Assembly (NCBI GenBank): GCA_034440615.1
Contig: JAOTOM010004293.1
Span: 61,001-125,000, forward strand
From: Ashinkailepas kermadecensis
Taxonomy: Eukaryota; Arthropoda; Thecostraca; Neolepadidae
Length of the DNA stretch: 64,000 nt
Direction of reading: 5' to 3'
Shown here: positions 20,189 to 30,042 of the stretch, in pieces
Position numbering within the stretch: position 1 is the stretch's first letter
How the letters are laid out: each line of letters starts with the position of its first letter
Made by a program: the position numbers and the translations under genes
Notes under the pieces: model-generated
Database searches by the model: none
Told to the model about the DNA's origin: nothing
The model's input: only the letters and a program-made list of their open reading frames with translations

Positions 20189-22261
20189 TCAGCTGCGTCG
20201 TTCACCACTCAGGCTTTTGACTCTGGCCTGAAAGTCCTCGAACAGCTTGTCTTCCTTCCAAGCCGAAGGATCCATCTGCAGGAAGCCCTGTTTCGCTTCC
20301 TGGGCTCCGCATTTCTTCAGGACATAGAAAACACGATGCGACCTTTTGGTGAAGAAGGCATCAAGGCGGATGTCCCGTGTGTCTTCGATTTTTGCCCGGC
20401 GTGGGTGATCTTCGGTCGGATTTTCCGTCTTCATCCGAGTCACGCAGTCGGCCTTCATCTTGTCTGGAACCCGGTCGTCCAACAGGGAAAGGCCGACCAA
20501 GTCTTCCGCCAAGTAACAGAGATGCCGTTGGAGGGCATTGCTCGCGGTTGCAGCGACGTTCATCTGGTTCGTGTACTTCTGGAGTTCAGTCAGCATCATG
20601 ATGTCGTTGTATGGGGCGTGGGATGACAGAGGAGCTTCGTGACAAAATCGGACGTACATCAGGGCAACGAACAGCGCCATGCCAGTCACATTCCGCTCCT
20701 CTCGTTTCGTTGTCTTGAACTGGTGTCGGAACGGGAACATCTTGAGGCAGTAGATGCCTTTTGACATCCACCTCGCGTGGTGCATGGCACCAGGGGCACG
20801 AAACGATGGTTGAGTCGTTGTGCCCCCTCCGAGGAACAGGGCTACGAGCTGCAGGAACTCGAAGTAGTCATCGGGCGGACACTTCGTTGGATTAGCCAGG
20901 GCCGATGCCAGGTAATCCTTGATCTGACAGCGGAGCTGCTCCAGATGTCCTTCGAAGAGGGTATCCTCACCCACCGTGTACTCTTGCTGGTTGATGGTCG
21001 GCCACTCCTTCTGGAAACGCTTGAAAAGGGCGACTTCCGGACCTCCAGTGTGCCCAAGGACGTTTTTAAAGACGTCAGAGAGAACAATCTCCAACACATG
21101 ATGGCGGCACGCCAACATCGCCAACTCCCTTCCAAGACCTTCCTCGATCCGGACGCATGCGCCATTGTGGAGGCGGTGTTGCTTGCAGTTGTATCGAAGA
21201 ACTTCGTCGCGAATCTTCCAAGACTCGAGCAATTCCAGACATGCTGCGGTCTGAGCTTCTCCATTACTTCGGGCAGCGCTTGGAATACCCAGCAACTTCT
21301 CGAATCCTTGACCGGTTGCCAGAATCGCAACCCTCTCCACTTTCTTCCCTCCCATCTCCTGCAGCAGTTTCCCGTCCCAATGCAGGAGAAGGGGACCAGC
21401 TGCTTGAAAGTTCTTCCGCGCTTCTTCGTCTTGGATTTGGCGTGTGTGACGACGCGCCCGCCGTATGGAACTTCGGGAAAACGTCAGATCAGAAAGATCG
21501 TGGCCCAGGGCCTGTGCAACAGCGCCAGCGACGAACGCCGCACCACGATCTGGGAGATTGACTCGATCCAAGGCGCCGACGACTTCAGGAGATTTGAAGA
21601 TGTTCTTGGGCCTCTTCGCGGGAGGACCAGATGTACAGGCTGAAGATGGAGGTCGGTAGTCGTCTTCGGCCTGTGACTCCTCCGACGATGTGGAGCTGGA
21701 ACTGAAGGCCCCTTGAACTTTGGCCTCTCGTCCGTCGTATCTCCGCTGGGGAGCAGCTTCTTGCTCCTTTCTCTTCCCACGCCTGGCCCCGACTCCAGAT
21801 TTCTTCGCGTCGATCCCTGCAATGCTGCACGAGAAGACGTCCTCACGCTGCATCTTGAGGAACTCCTTGTCTTCTTCGTTGGTAATGGTCTGGAGGGCAT
21901 CGCTTGTGGTAACATCGAAGAGATCCTGAAGGTCATCCAGGAACATCTTCTCCTCGACACGGTCCGACTCTCGCCCACGAGGCCGATGTTTCTTGAGCGC
22001 TTGGAATTCGTCATGGATTACTCGAAGTTTCCTGACGCAAGCATCTAACCGCTGTGTCGGGATCCTGGCCCTCTTCCATACGGTGAGTACCTTGCCACAT
22101 GCCAAGTTCAGGCTTTCCGAGACGGTCTTCTTTTCCGCGACGTGATGGAACAGGTACAACGACGGCACATCCCGCTTACTTGGAAGACGGACACATGACA
22201 GGGTATCAACAGGCTTCCCGAGAAGCCAACACTCGGGGCTCGAACGAGTACTGGTTGCCAT
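20189..22261 (-). CDS. Transposase-like protein of the TIR element (690 aa)
   Basis: I recognise this as a family widespread in arthropods and cnidarians that is usually left unnamed. The N-terminal region has FHHVAEKKTVSESLNLAC and KRARIPTQRLDACVRKL. A Ser/Glu-rich low-complexity linker follows near residues 185-220. The core has HWDGK (near 285), then ACRHHVLEIVL (near 385), FKRFQKEWP and HHARWMSKGIYCLK (near 490). A DTTASNT motif would be expected just before the ACRHH block. It is present in the DNA (about 21174-21201, minus) but one frame away, so this ORF reads through it as unrelated residues. Two compensating indels are implied. The start ATG lies in good context (GGTTGCCATGA). The mobilising reaction is inferred from the TIRs. 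The copy is probably inactive. Confidence 0.75.
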   Translation of the reverse strand: MATSTRSSPECWLLGKPVDTLSCVRLPSKRDVPSLYLFHHVAEKKTVSESLNLACGKVLTVWKRARIPTQRLDACVRKLRVIHDEFQALKKHRPRGRESDRVEEKMFLDDLQDLFDVTTSDALQTITNEEDKEFLKMQREDVFSCSIAGIDAKKSGVGARRGKRKEQEAAPQRRYDGREAKVQGAFSSSSTSSEESQAEDDYRPPSSACTSGPPAKRPKNIFKSPEVVGALDRVNLPDRGAAFVAGAVAQALGHDLSDLTFSRSSIRRARRHTRQIQDEEARKNFQAAGPLLLHWDGKLLQEMGGKKVERVAILATGQGFEKLLGIPSAARSNGEAQTAACLELLESWKIRDEVLRYNCKQHRLHNGACVRIEEGLGRELAMLACRHHVLEIVLSDVFKNVLGHTGGPEVALFKRFQKEWPTINQQEYTVGEDTLFEGHLEQLRCQIKDYLASALANPTKCPPDDYFEFLQLVALFLGGGTTTQPSFRAPGAMHHARWMSKGIYCLKMFPFRHQFKTTKREERNVTGMALFVALMYVRFCHEAPLSSHAPYNDIMMLTELQKYTNQMNVAATASNALQRHLCYLAEDLVGLSLLDDRVPDKMKADCVTRMKTENPTEDHPRRAKIEDTRDIRLDAFFTKRSHRVFYVLKKCGAQEAKQGFLQMDPSAWKEDKLFEDFQARVKSLSGERRS

Positions 22262-22560
22262 GACCTGAAAATATGAAGGAAAAAGAAAAGATTAACCCTG
22301 ACAACCTAGTCCAAATTGCGTATCATTGAGCCTACACAGAGAGAAAACGTTTTTATAGTTAATAAACACGACACACGACGGACACACGACAGGGAATCAA
22401 CAGGCTTCCCGAGAAGCCAACACTCGGGGCTCGAACGAGTACTGGTTGCCATGACCTGAAAATAAGAAGAAAAAAGAAACGATTAACCCTAACAACCTAG
22501 TCCAACTTGCGTATCATTGAGCCTACACAGAGAGAAAACGTTTTTATAGTTAATAACTAT
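22187..22560. repeat. Tandem duplication of the transposase start region, period 191 bp
   Basis: CAGGCTTCCCGAGAAGCC starts at 22210 and again at 22401. Both copies run through the start codon region (GGTTGCCATGACC) to AGAGAAAACGTTTTTATAG. About 20 codons of N-terminus plus upstream leader are therefore present twice. Only the proximal copy is joined to the ORF. Confidence 0.9.
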
Positions 22561-22647
22561 TAACTGAATAGTGATAGTATGTTCATAACATACTATTAAC
22601 TGAAAATAACACTGTTGTTTGATTTAAAAATAACACCACTGTACAAC

Positions 22648-22874
22648 ATCAGGGTTGCCACAATGTCCTTAAACTTTCATTCAGCTTATTTTATAATTGC
22701 AATTTAGAATTAAATTAAATGGCATACATCCTGAGCGATGTTCCTAAACTAACGCAGTCTTCTACTACGTTAGTTTAGGAACGCTGGCGAAGATATATGG
22801 CATTTAATTTAATTTTAAATGACAATTATAAAATAAGCTGAATTAAAGTTCAAGGACATTGTGGCAACCCCGAA
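22648..22874. mobile_element. Palindromic MITE-like element nested in the TIR transposon
   Basis: Arms of about 105 bp, 22648-22752 and 22768-22874, are near-perfect inverted repeats around a 13-15 nt centre (CTTCTACTA). The ends read GGGTTGCCACAATGTCCTT and its inverse. The RNA or single strand would fold into one long hairpin. It lies in the leader of the transposon. Confidence 0.85.
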
Positions 22875-23187
22875 CATGTACTAACCTCCAAGTGTTGATG
22901 GTGCTGCAACGCACACGCGAGTCGTGATACACACACAACGAATACGGGAGCGAGGCAATGCACCCACGACCACAGCAACGGTTCAACTGCGTGCAGCACT
23001 AATCTATGGCGCACGCAGCAGCAGTTGCGCCAGGTTCTAAGGGTTAAAAGTGGGGCGACCTCTAAATATCATTGTATCGCGATGAAATTTTGCACACAAG
23101 GAGAGGAATGCAACACGAAAAAAAGCAGTGGTGTGGAGAAAGGACCAGTGCACTTTGAAATTTTACCCCTCTTTTTGGACCACCCTA

Positions 23188-23260
23188 ATGAGCATGCATC
23201 AATGTGCACTCGTAGAAATAGTGTAGACCAAAGAGGAAAGCATGATAAATAAAATAAATC
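23188..23260 (+). pseudogene. Arthropod repetitive-protein gene, copy A, part after the insertion
   Basis: ATGAGCATGCATCAATGTGC continues the text broken at 19919, matching copy B (minus, near 24575-24615) through TAGACCAAAGAGGAAAGCATG. It then decays. Confidence 0.75.
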
Positions 23261-23284
23261 GGATAAATAGAAATTTAAAAAAAA

Positions 23285-23680
23285 AAAAAAATATGGTTTT
23301 GCCCCTCAAAATATAAATATCCGTTCGAAATTAGGCATGCATGGTTGTTCCTGCGCTAGTTTATCGTGGCCTGTTCTATTATTGGTTTAGAACAGTGTAT
23401 TACTAAAATACAAGCCTTTTGGTGTTCGTGGCACGTATCCCATCACGATGAGTAATCCCATTCATCTTGAACTGCTTGAGAACAAATTTGGCGCGGACTT
23501 ATCCATTGACACATGCTGGGCCTCAACTGAATCGCATTGGACCATGAGCCGTCTACACGGTGTAATAAAATAAAGTAACATAATTACACAATGCAATGCA
23601 ATACCATAGTTTGTTACAGTACAGCATTATAATGCAATGCAACGCAATGATCTACATATGTGCAGATCATCCCATGTCTT
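23285..23680 (+). repeat. Repeat X, partial copy 2
   Basis: GGTTTTGCCCCT, ATATCCGTTCGAAATTAGGC, ATGCATG and ACTAAAATACAAGCC match the 3' half of 12595-13680 and of 25240-25510 (minus). The match fades after about 23460. Confidence 0.75.
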
Positions 23681-23770
23681 GTCAGAATCCCAGTTCAGAC
23701 TGACGATCTGTCACTGCGATAATATTAATCAACACAATCTGTATCAGCGCGCACACCAACACGTCTCACT

Positions 23771-24990
23771 TCACCCAACTTCCATTAACACACGCCCCGC
23801 ATCGGTAAGCAGTTCATAAACTATTACGGTGCTGTGGGTCAATGGTGCGAACTTGTAGTACCCATGTGTTCCTTTCACCGTGATGGCTTTCGGGAAGCGC
23901 TCGGCGAGGTGGGTCGTGACGCCCATTGCCTCCTGCTTTGATACAAATATGAATTTGATGCAGCTGGCTAGCTTGTGCGACACATGCTCAAACATGTCCT
24001 CCGCCGTCAGTATCTGGTTGTTAAGCGAGCGCTTGAGGCTCTCTTGAGTCGTGGCACCTTTGGCTGTGCCCCTGATGCCGCCGCAAGCGTCCATGCCATA
24101 TGTGACAAAAAGCCACTCACAGGGTACCCCAAAATCTGCCTGATGATGACACACATTAACGAAGTCATGTTTATTCTTATACTGCCGTCTGTAAAATACA
24201 TATTTTTGGAGGTCAGGTACTGCGGTCCGAATTTCTGGGATAAGCCGTTGCAGGAACGCATGCACCATGTCAGTGTTGTGCTTTGTGCCGTCAGAGATAC
24301 AGCAGTAGCCCTGATGGCACAGTACCTCGTCCTCACGCCAGTACACTACAAACGTGCGCCCCGTACACAGGGACAATCCCAGTGGAAGCCTTGAGCTACA
24401 TCCTGCACCACAAATTAATAATTGTCGGCGAAATCGTACTAGGCAATCACGTCACCCTCCTTGGCAATAGCCTTTGCGTAGGTGAAGTGCTGGCCTTGTT
24501 TGTCAGCCACAAAGTGGTGTTTGATAAGCTTCACGGTTTGCGGGCTGAAATATCGCATGCTTCCCTCTTTGGTCTAAACTATTTCTGCGAGTGTACAGCG
24601 ATGCGTGCTCATCCACTGTTTGTACCTAATATAATTATCCAAGTCATCATCTGGGGCTAAATCACCTTCAATCGAAAGACTGTGAGTTCGAGTCTCACCT
24701 GTCGCTACTCTTCGCCCGCGACCAATCGGCGTGAGAGATTGGCGACGCTATATGACTCAACGGTCGACGTGTCGTAAAACCAATAACCAACCAACCAACC
24801 ACCTTCACTCTTCTGATTTGTCCGCGAGTCCTTAGAAAGTTGATTACCCCGTCTTCACCAGGGCAGTCCTCAGTTGTGCATCATGCAATCACGGTTTCCA
24901 ATGTGTCACATGCACACACATGCGAAATACAGCGTGATCGAAGAGGTTACGGTATTTGAGACGGGGCAGGCCGAGAGCGGATATGAGCAG
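23771..24990 (-). pseudogene. Arthropod repetitive-protein gene, copy B (decayed)
   Basis: The C-terminal frame (23771-24376) contains QYKNKHDFVNVCHHQADFGV, PCEW, then a degraded Gly-rich motif (GIRGTAKGATTQESLKR), ILTAEDMFEHV and FIFVSKQEA. These are hallmarks of the family; intact members I recall have SDG before QYKN and a CDGIGG motif, and both are lost here. The N-terminal blocks lie further right on the same strand, in shifted frames and with a SINE inserted at 24670-24799. It is oriented opposite to copy A. Function unknown. Confidence 0.75.
24670..24799 (+). mobile_element. 5'-truncated tRNA-Val SINE, 7-bp TSD
   Basis: Starts at ATCGAAAGACTGTG, just 5' of the B box, and is complete to the CCAACC tail. 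CACCTTC at 24663-24669 and 24800-24806. Inserted in repetitive-protein gene copy B. Confidence 0.9.
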
Positions 24991-25239
24991 TTTTGGGTTT
25001 TGATGATAAGTGCACAGGCCCCCCCGCGCACGGAAAGGAAACAGAAGCGATTTTATTTTACATCCACAAAAATTCCACCTTTCCCTCCCCCCCCCCAACC
25101 AAAAAAAACCCCACACCCCCCAAACCCCCAAGGAAAGTTACAGAGGGAAAGGGGAACAAACACGCCCCCTTTTATTTTTTTATTAATAAAGTAAAAATTT
25201 GGAGACATTCCTACCATTTTGTTTGCCCTTGACCTCACG

Positions 25240-26060
25240 AGTTAGAACACTGGTGCAACACAACATTCAAGATCAGAGGACTAACATTATCATCCCATCA
25301 CGTGTCTCGAACGCCAAAAGCATTGTATTTCAGCAATATTCCGTTCTAAATACATATTCATATAGGTCACTATAAACTAGCACGAAAACAATCATGCATG
25401 CCTAATTTTAAACGGATATGCAGTTTTAAGAACAAAACCCTATTTTTTTTTACTTTCTTGCTTCGAAAGATCCCATCGAACTTTATTTATGCACTTCTTT
25501 AAATCGCATTGTGACTATCCAGGAAGGTGGTGGTTGTTGGTTTTACGGCACGTCGACCGTTGAGTCATGTAACGTCGCCAATCTCTCGCGCCGATTGGTC
25601 CGGGCGAAGAGCAGCGACAGATGAGACTCGAACCCACAATCTTTCGATTGTGAGACGGGCAACTTACCCCTAGGTTACTCGTCCCACTTTTTGTAAAATA
25701 GGTCACCTGTCCTAAGGTCACGATGTCACGATTTCAAATACCCAGTAAACGATAATTTTGAAATAGCCAAAAGATACAGTGGGTCATTGAGTTCACCGAT
25801 ATATACTTTTGCACAATTCAGATTGTTCTTCATTGAATTACAGGCCTGAAAAGACACCCTTGTTAGGTGACATCTAAAAAATCCCGATGCTATAACTCCT
25901 TGACCGTTGACCTGATCTTTCTTAAAATGGCGCAGCTGGATTCGGCGCATCAGATAACCCCATACAAGTATTTTGATCAAAATATATAATATTGAGTGTT
26001 ATTTTGGCCCTTTCCATTGTCGATTTGTCGTGGAATTGCCCATTCCAGATGGCGGTCTTG
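25240..26060 (-). repeat. Repeat X, copy 3 (inverted, interrupted by another SINE)
   Basis: Reverse complement collinear with 12595-13680. A tRNA-Val SINE at 25527-25687 interrupts it at a point where copy 1 is continuous (near 13370), whereas copy 1 carries its own SINE where this copy is continuous. Confidence 0.85.
25527..25687 (-). mobile_element. tRNA-Val SINE (diverged), minus strand
   Basis: Full structure on the minus strand, with a decayed head (AACCTAGGGGTAAG) and several changes in the central domain. No clear target duplication, which suits an older insertion. Confidence 0.9.
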
Positions 26061-26436
26061 GCCAGTTTCATTCGGTTTGATTTGAAGAGCACACTCAAGA
26101 AGAGCTAGGTTGGATTTCACATGAACGTATTGTGATATACTGGTGCAAAACACTTTCTCTCTTCGGATTTCAATTTATGTTGGTTGTGATAAGAACGTTC
26201 CGTCGTGATCCCTCTGCCTTCCCAGCCGATCCTCGATTCCTCTGGCAGCGATATTGACATGCAGATCCCGAGACCTCCACCTCCGGTTTACAGTTGTAGG
26301 GAATTGTAGGCGGTTTACAGTTGTACAGTTGTACAGTTGTACGCAATGACACATTGCAGTTTACCAACCGCAATGTGTCGCAAGGGGAAGGAAACAAAAG
26401 GTAATATGCAATGGATGTGAATCTGAATGGAATAAT
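26061..26436. other. Unassigned
   Basis: Short GTACAGTTGT tandem near 26305-26342. No gene. Confidence 0.3.
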
Positions 26437-26449
26437 TATGATTTGTGTG

Positions 26450-26505
26450 AGATGGGCGCAATATGACCATAGATGTCGACGCGCCCTAAAGCCCAAATCA
26501 CTAAC
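26450..26505 (+). mobile_element. 56-bp mini-retroposon, 13-bp TSD
   Basis: AGATGGGCGCAATATGACC opens and GACGCGCCC closes the hairpin. Exact TATGATTTGTGTG lies at 26437-26449 and 26506-26518. It interrupts a LINE reverse transcriptase fragment just upstream of the VPQGSV block. Confidence 0.95.
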
Positions 26506-26514
26506 TATGATTTG

Positions 26515-26640
26515 TGTGCCACAGGGCTCCGTTCCAGATACTCTTCTATTTATAATCTTCGTGAACAATATTGAGGTTAGGCTGAGGAAAAGGCTGCTCA
26601 AATTTGCTCATCATATCAACTTGGTAACAATGGCTACGGC
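26515..26640 (+). pseudogene. CR1/L2-like LINE reverse transcriptase fragment
   Basis: Encodes VPQGSVPDTLLFIIFVNNIE, then RLLKFAHHINLVT. The order is that of RT motifs 4 and 5. The catalytic A/Y-DD is replaced by HH, so it is dead. Flanked on the right by a different repeat. Confidence 0.8.
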
Positions 26641-26856
26641 CGGTCCTCTGCATGGACCCCGGTCGGCCAGTCCGCGGCCTTTTTGCAGCGAGCCGGTCGG
26701 TGACCAGAGACGCTTCCCGGTACGCTTATCGGTGGGGTGTGGGTTATCAGCGATAGATAACACACGTGCCAAATCGGACGCACTGGGGTGTGCGATGGAG
26801 AAGGCAGGCTTCAGCAGGGGAAGTGATGGACGGAACGCCACGTTTGCCACTGCCAC

Positions 26857-27157
26857 CTGTTGACAGAAAACGGAGACACAGCCGCTCGATCTCACCGTCA
26901 GGGCTTCGCTGGCTCAACTGAGGCGGACAACTGAGGAACTATTTTTGTACGTTATGAACCCTGGACGTTATGAACGCTCCCTGTGAAGCCAGTTTTTGAC
27001 GTGATCCTTGGACGTTACGAACTCTGGACGTCATGAACGCACCCTATCCGAGGCATTTTGGACTTTTTTGGACTATATTTCGCATTTTGGACGTTATGAT
27101 CCTTGGATGTTGTAAGCTTTGGACGTTATGAACTCTGGATGTTATGAATCCACCCGA
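26857..27157 (-). repeat. GTTCATAACGTCC repeat, copy B (inverted)
   Basis: Reverse complement collinear with 11262-11613 and without the 58-bp insert. It ends at CTGTCAACAGGTGGCAG (minus), after which the two copies diverge. Confidence 0.85.
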
Positions 27158-27164
27158 CACGACA

Positions 27165-28911
27165 GCTGCAGATTGCAGTGAACAAGCTCCAGACCTGGAG
27201 CATCAAAAATGGATTCCGGTTCTCCACCGACAAAACAGCCGCAATCCATTTCTGCCGCCGACGATGTATCCAGGAACTCGACGTTGAGCTGTGAACCTAT
27301 CCCAGTGAGACCAACCGTGAAGTTTCTGGGAGTACACTTTGACAGCCGTCTGACATACAAACCCCACATCAAGACACTTAGGGGGAAAATGTTTTAAGTC
27401 TCTCAACTTACTGAAATGTATTGCTAAAATGTCTTACGGCGCGGACAGTAAGGCCCTGATGATATTCTACAAGTCATTTATCCGGTCCAAACTGGACTAC
27501 TCGTGCTATGTGTGCTTGCGCCAGCAATAAGCGCACTTTGGATACGGTGCACCACTTAGCACTGCGTATTATCACTGGTGCCTTCAGAACCTCACTAGCT
27601 GCGAGTCTGACGGCAGTGGCCAATGAACCGCCGCTGGCACTCAGGCGTGAAATGTCGGGTCTGCGATATGCGTGTAGGCTGCGGCAATTTCCCGCGCACC
27701 CCACTTACGACGCAGTCTTCTCCCGCCGCATTTTGACACTTTTTTTCCAATCGACAGAATCAGAAGACATTACCTTTCTGTACGCGGATGCAGACCCTTT
27801 TCAAAAATAGTAAAACGAGAGTGCTTCGAGTGATGCAAGTACAAAAACTACCGATACCGTCCTGGAACCTGGTTTCACCTCCAATCGACATATCTTTGTC
27901 AGCCATGCACAAGGGAGATATCCCGTCGGAATTGTGTCGGTCGAGAACGATTGAACGCCTGGATCTTACCGAGGACACACAAGGATGTTTACTGCTGGTT
28001 CCAATAGTACCACAGGAGCAGGGTGTGCTTTTGTGTGCGGTACTACTGTACGTTTGTTCAGTTTGCCTGTGTTTATCTCGGTCTATAGCTCGGAACTTAT
28101 TGCGATCGTGAAGGCACTGTCTTTTATAGAGGTTTCTCAGGACACACTATATGTGATTCTATCCGACTCCCTTTGCAGCCTTTTAGCACTGACTGCATTT
28201 TATCCCCCGGACCCTCTACTACTTGACATTCTCATACGAATTACTACGTTGGAAAGGGAGGGAAACACCGTCTGCCTATGCTGGATCCCAAGCCACATCG
28301 GGGTGTGGGGAAACGAACGCGCGGGCACTGCGGCAAAGTGGGCTGCTCAGAATCTCCGCCCACGCAAATGCCAACTCCCTGCGAGGGACCACTTCTCAAG
28401 GATTACAAATGTCATACTTACTAAGTGGCAAAGAGCATGGGACAGAGAAAGCAACAATAAGTTACATGTAATCAAGCCACATCTAGGACCTTGGGAGTCA
28501 TGCCTTCGCAGGTCCAAACAAGAGGAGGTCACACTTTGTAGGATGCGCATCGGGCACATTTACGCTACCCATCGCTACCTCCTGTGTGGGGAGGAGAGAC
28601 CGCGGTGCCCTCGCTGTCTGGAAACCCTGACTGTACGTCATGTACTTGTCTCGTGCCAACAATTTGTACCAGAGCGCCGATTGTTTTATGGAAGAGACAC
28701 AGGTCGTTTGACATATCAAGACATCCTGGGAAACAACTCAAAACTTGTGCATTCTGGAAACTTGTTCCGTTACTTGTCGGCGATTGGCTTTCAAACCACG
28801 TATACACCCAGGTAATAGCCCTCGCCAATAGTGAAGTACTAGTATAAAAGTTATGGGCACGAATTATCAATTCTGGTCGAAGCGCCCTAAAGCCCAAATA
28901 ACTAACTAACG
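27165..28911 (+). mobile_element. RNase H-bearing LINE, 3' half of ORF2
   Basis: Starts in the RT thumb region (KLQTWSIKNGFRFST), with frameshifts before and after VKFLGVHFD. The frame 27508-27810 has KRTLDTVHHLALRIITGAFR. The frame 27985-28815 carries RNase H: FTAGSN (the first Asp is Ala), SSELIAI, ILSDS and CWIPSHIGVWGNE (the last Asp lost). A Cys/His tail (CPRCLETLTVRHVLVSCQQF) follows. The 3' end is the hairpin at 28857-28890 plus CAAATAACTAACTAAC. The domain order fits the I/Jockey superfamily of APE-type LINEs with RNase H. Nonfunctional. Confidence 0.88.
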
Positions 28912-30042
28912 GGTCTGCATTGAATTTCCATTGAACGTTTGTTGGCATCCGTTGCGTAGCTTTTTTGTGGGGGCGGGGGTATTCGTGAAGGCCATCCGTC
29001 AAGGTTATGGTAGGAAGATGGAAACAAGTCATAGAGCAAATATGACACTCAAGTTTCTTTTGTTACCATTCAAAGTGATTCCTATTGGTCGTTACACGGA
29101 ACTCGATGACTGAACTACGACTGGTGATTCGGGCTTTACGATCACGATTACTTGAAGAGCTTAGTCAAAGATGGTTCTTAGGAAAACAAGTTTCAGTTCC
29201 ATCTCATGACCATTAGTTCACTTTATTTCGGTGAGGTTAAGCATGATAGCTTGTTCACATTTCAATCATGAACACCATGGTATAATATTGGTTTTTAATT
29301 AGGTGTGGCATGTTGAAACGAGTACAGTAGGATGTCAAAATTTGCCATGCAATTAGTGTCGTTTAAAATACCTTTGATGTCCTTTAGACTCAAATTTGAG
29401 CTAATACCGAACTACTGACCATACCATTGTTGTTTGCTTTGAGATGCATAATTTAGGATGGCCTAAATTCCGGATAGCGAGAAAAATATTTATGCTATGA
29501 ACTGATATTGTATACCATATCACATCATGGGTAATCCCTTTACCTGAACTTGCATTGCAAGATGTTCGTGTATCACCATCCCTTACTGCGAACATGAGCA
29601 TGGCACTTATCAACGAGGTACTGTTAGAAAGGAGTCATGAAGACTGATCAAGAAGCGGGATGTCGATGCGTCTTTGAGAAGGATGTCGATTGGGTGTTCA
29701 GGAAGTGGAAGTGGGTATATTCCACCCTATTTCACCAATAATTTATCACTGCACACAACGTGACCAACCCACCACAACACAAGGCGCTACTATGCAAGGC
29801 TACTACATCTGAAATCAAAGGAATTTCTCTTCTTAGAACTTCTAGATTGTTCTTAAAATATTTCTAGCCGCTAAAAGAGAATGGAAAATAGTATGTTTTT
29901 AAAGTAATTTGAGCCGTTGTAAAAGATAATATTTCATGCCTTGATGTTCGTATACCCGCAATATCCATAATTATTCAGGTAAAGGATGGGAATGCTACAG
30001 ATCTTATCCTCACACTGCTTGTTAAAAGACGCTCTGTTTCAG
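28912..30042. other. Unassigned, upstream of the first recognised remodeller exon
   Basis: No exon or repeat that I can defend. A 5' intron of the remodeller gene is the likely identity. Confidence 0.35.

Larger units (their letters stand above)
19920..23187 (-). mobile_element. 3268-bp TIR DNA transposon, hAT-like, 6-bp TSD
   Basis: Both ends carry the identical 16-bp inverted repeat TAGGGTGGTCCAAAAA. A subterminal pair GGTCGCCCCACTTT (20035-20048; inverted at 23047-23060) extends the symmetry. The element is flanked by exact ATGAGC at 19914-19919 and 23188-23193. It carries one long minus-strand ORF (20189-22261). The RNase H-fold motif order suggests hAT or a sister group, although a 6-bp duplication is not the usual 8 bp of hAT. 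It interrupts the repetitive-protein gene, whose text continues on the other side. Confidence 0.93.

Noticed and set aside
20777..21643. 288-codon plus-strand frame
   Set aside because: Antisense shadow of the transposase-like ORF; no motif and no independent support.
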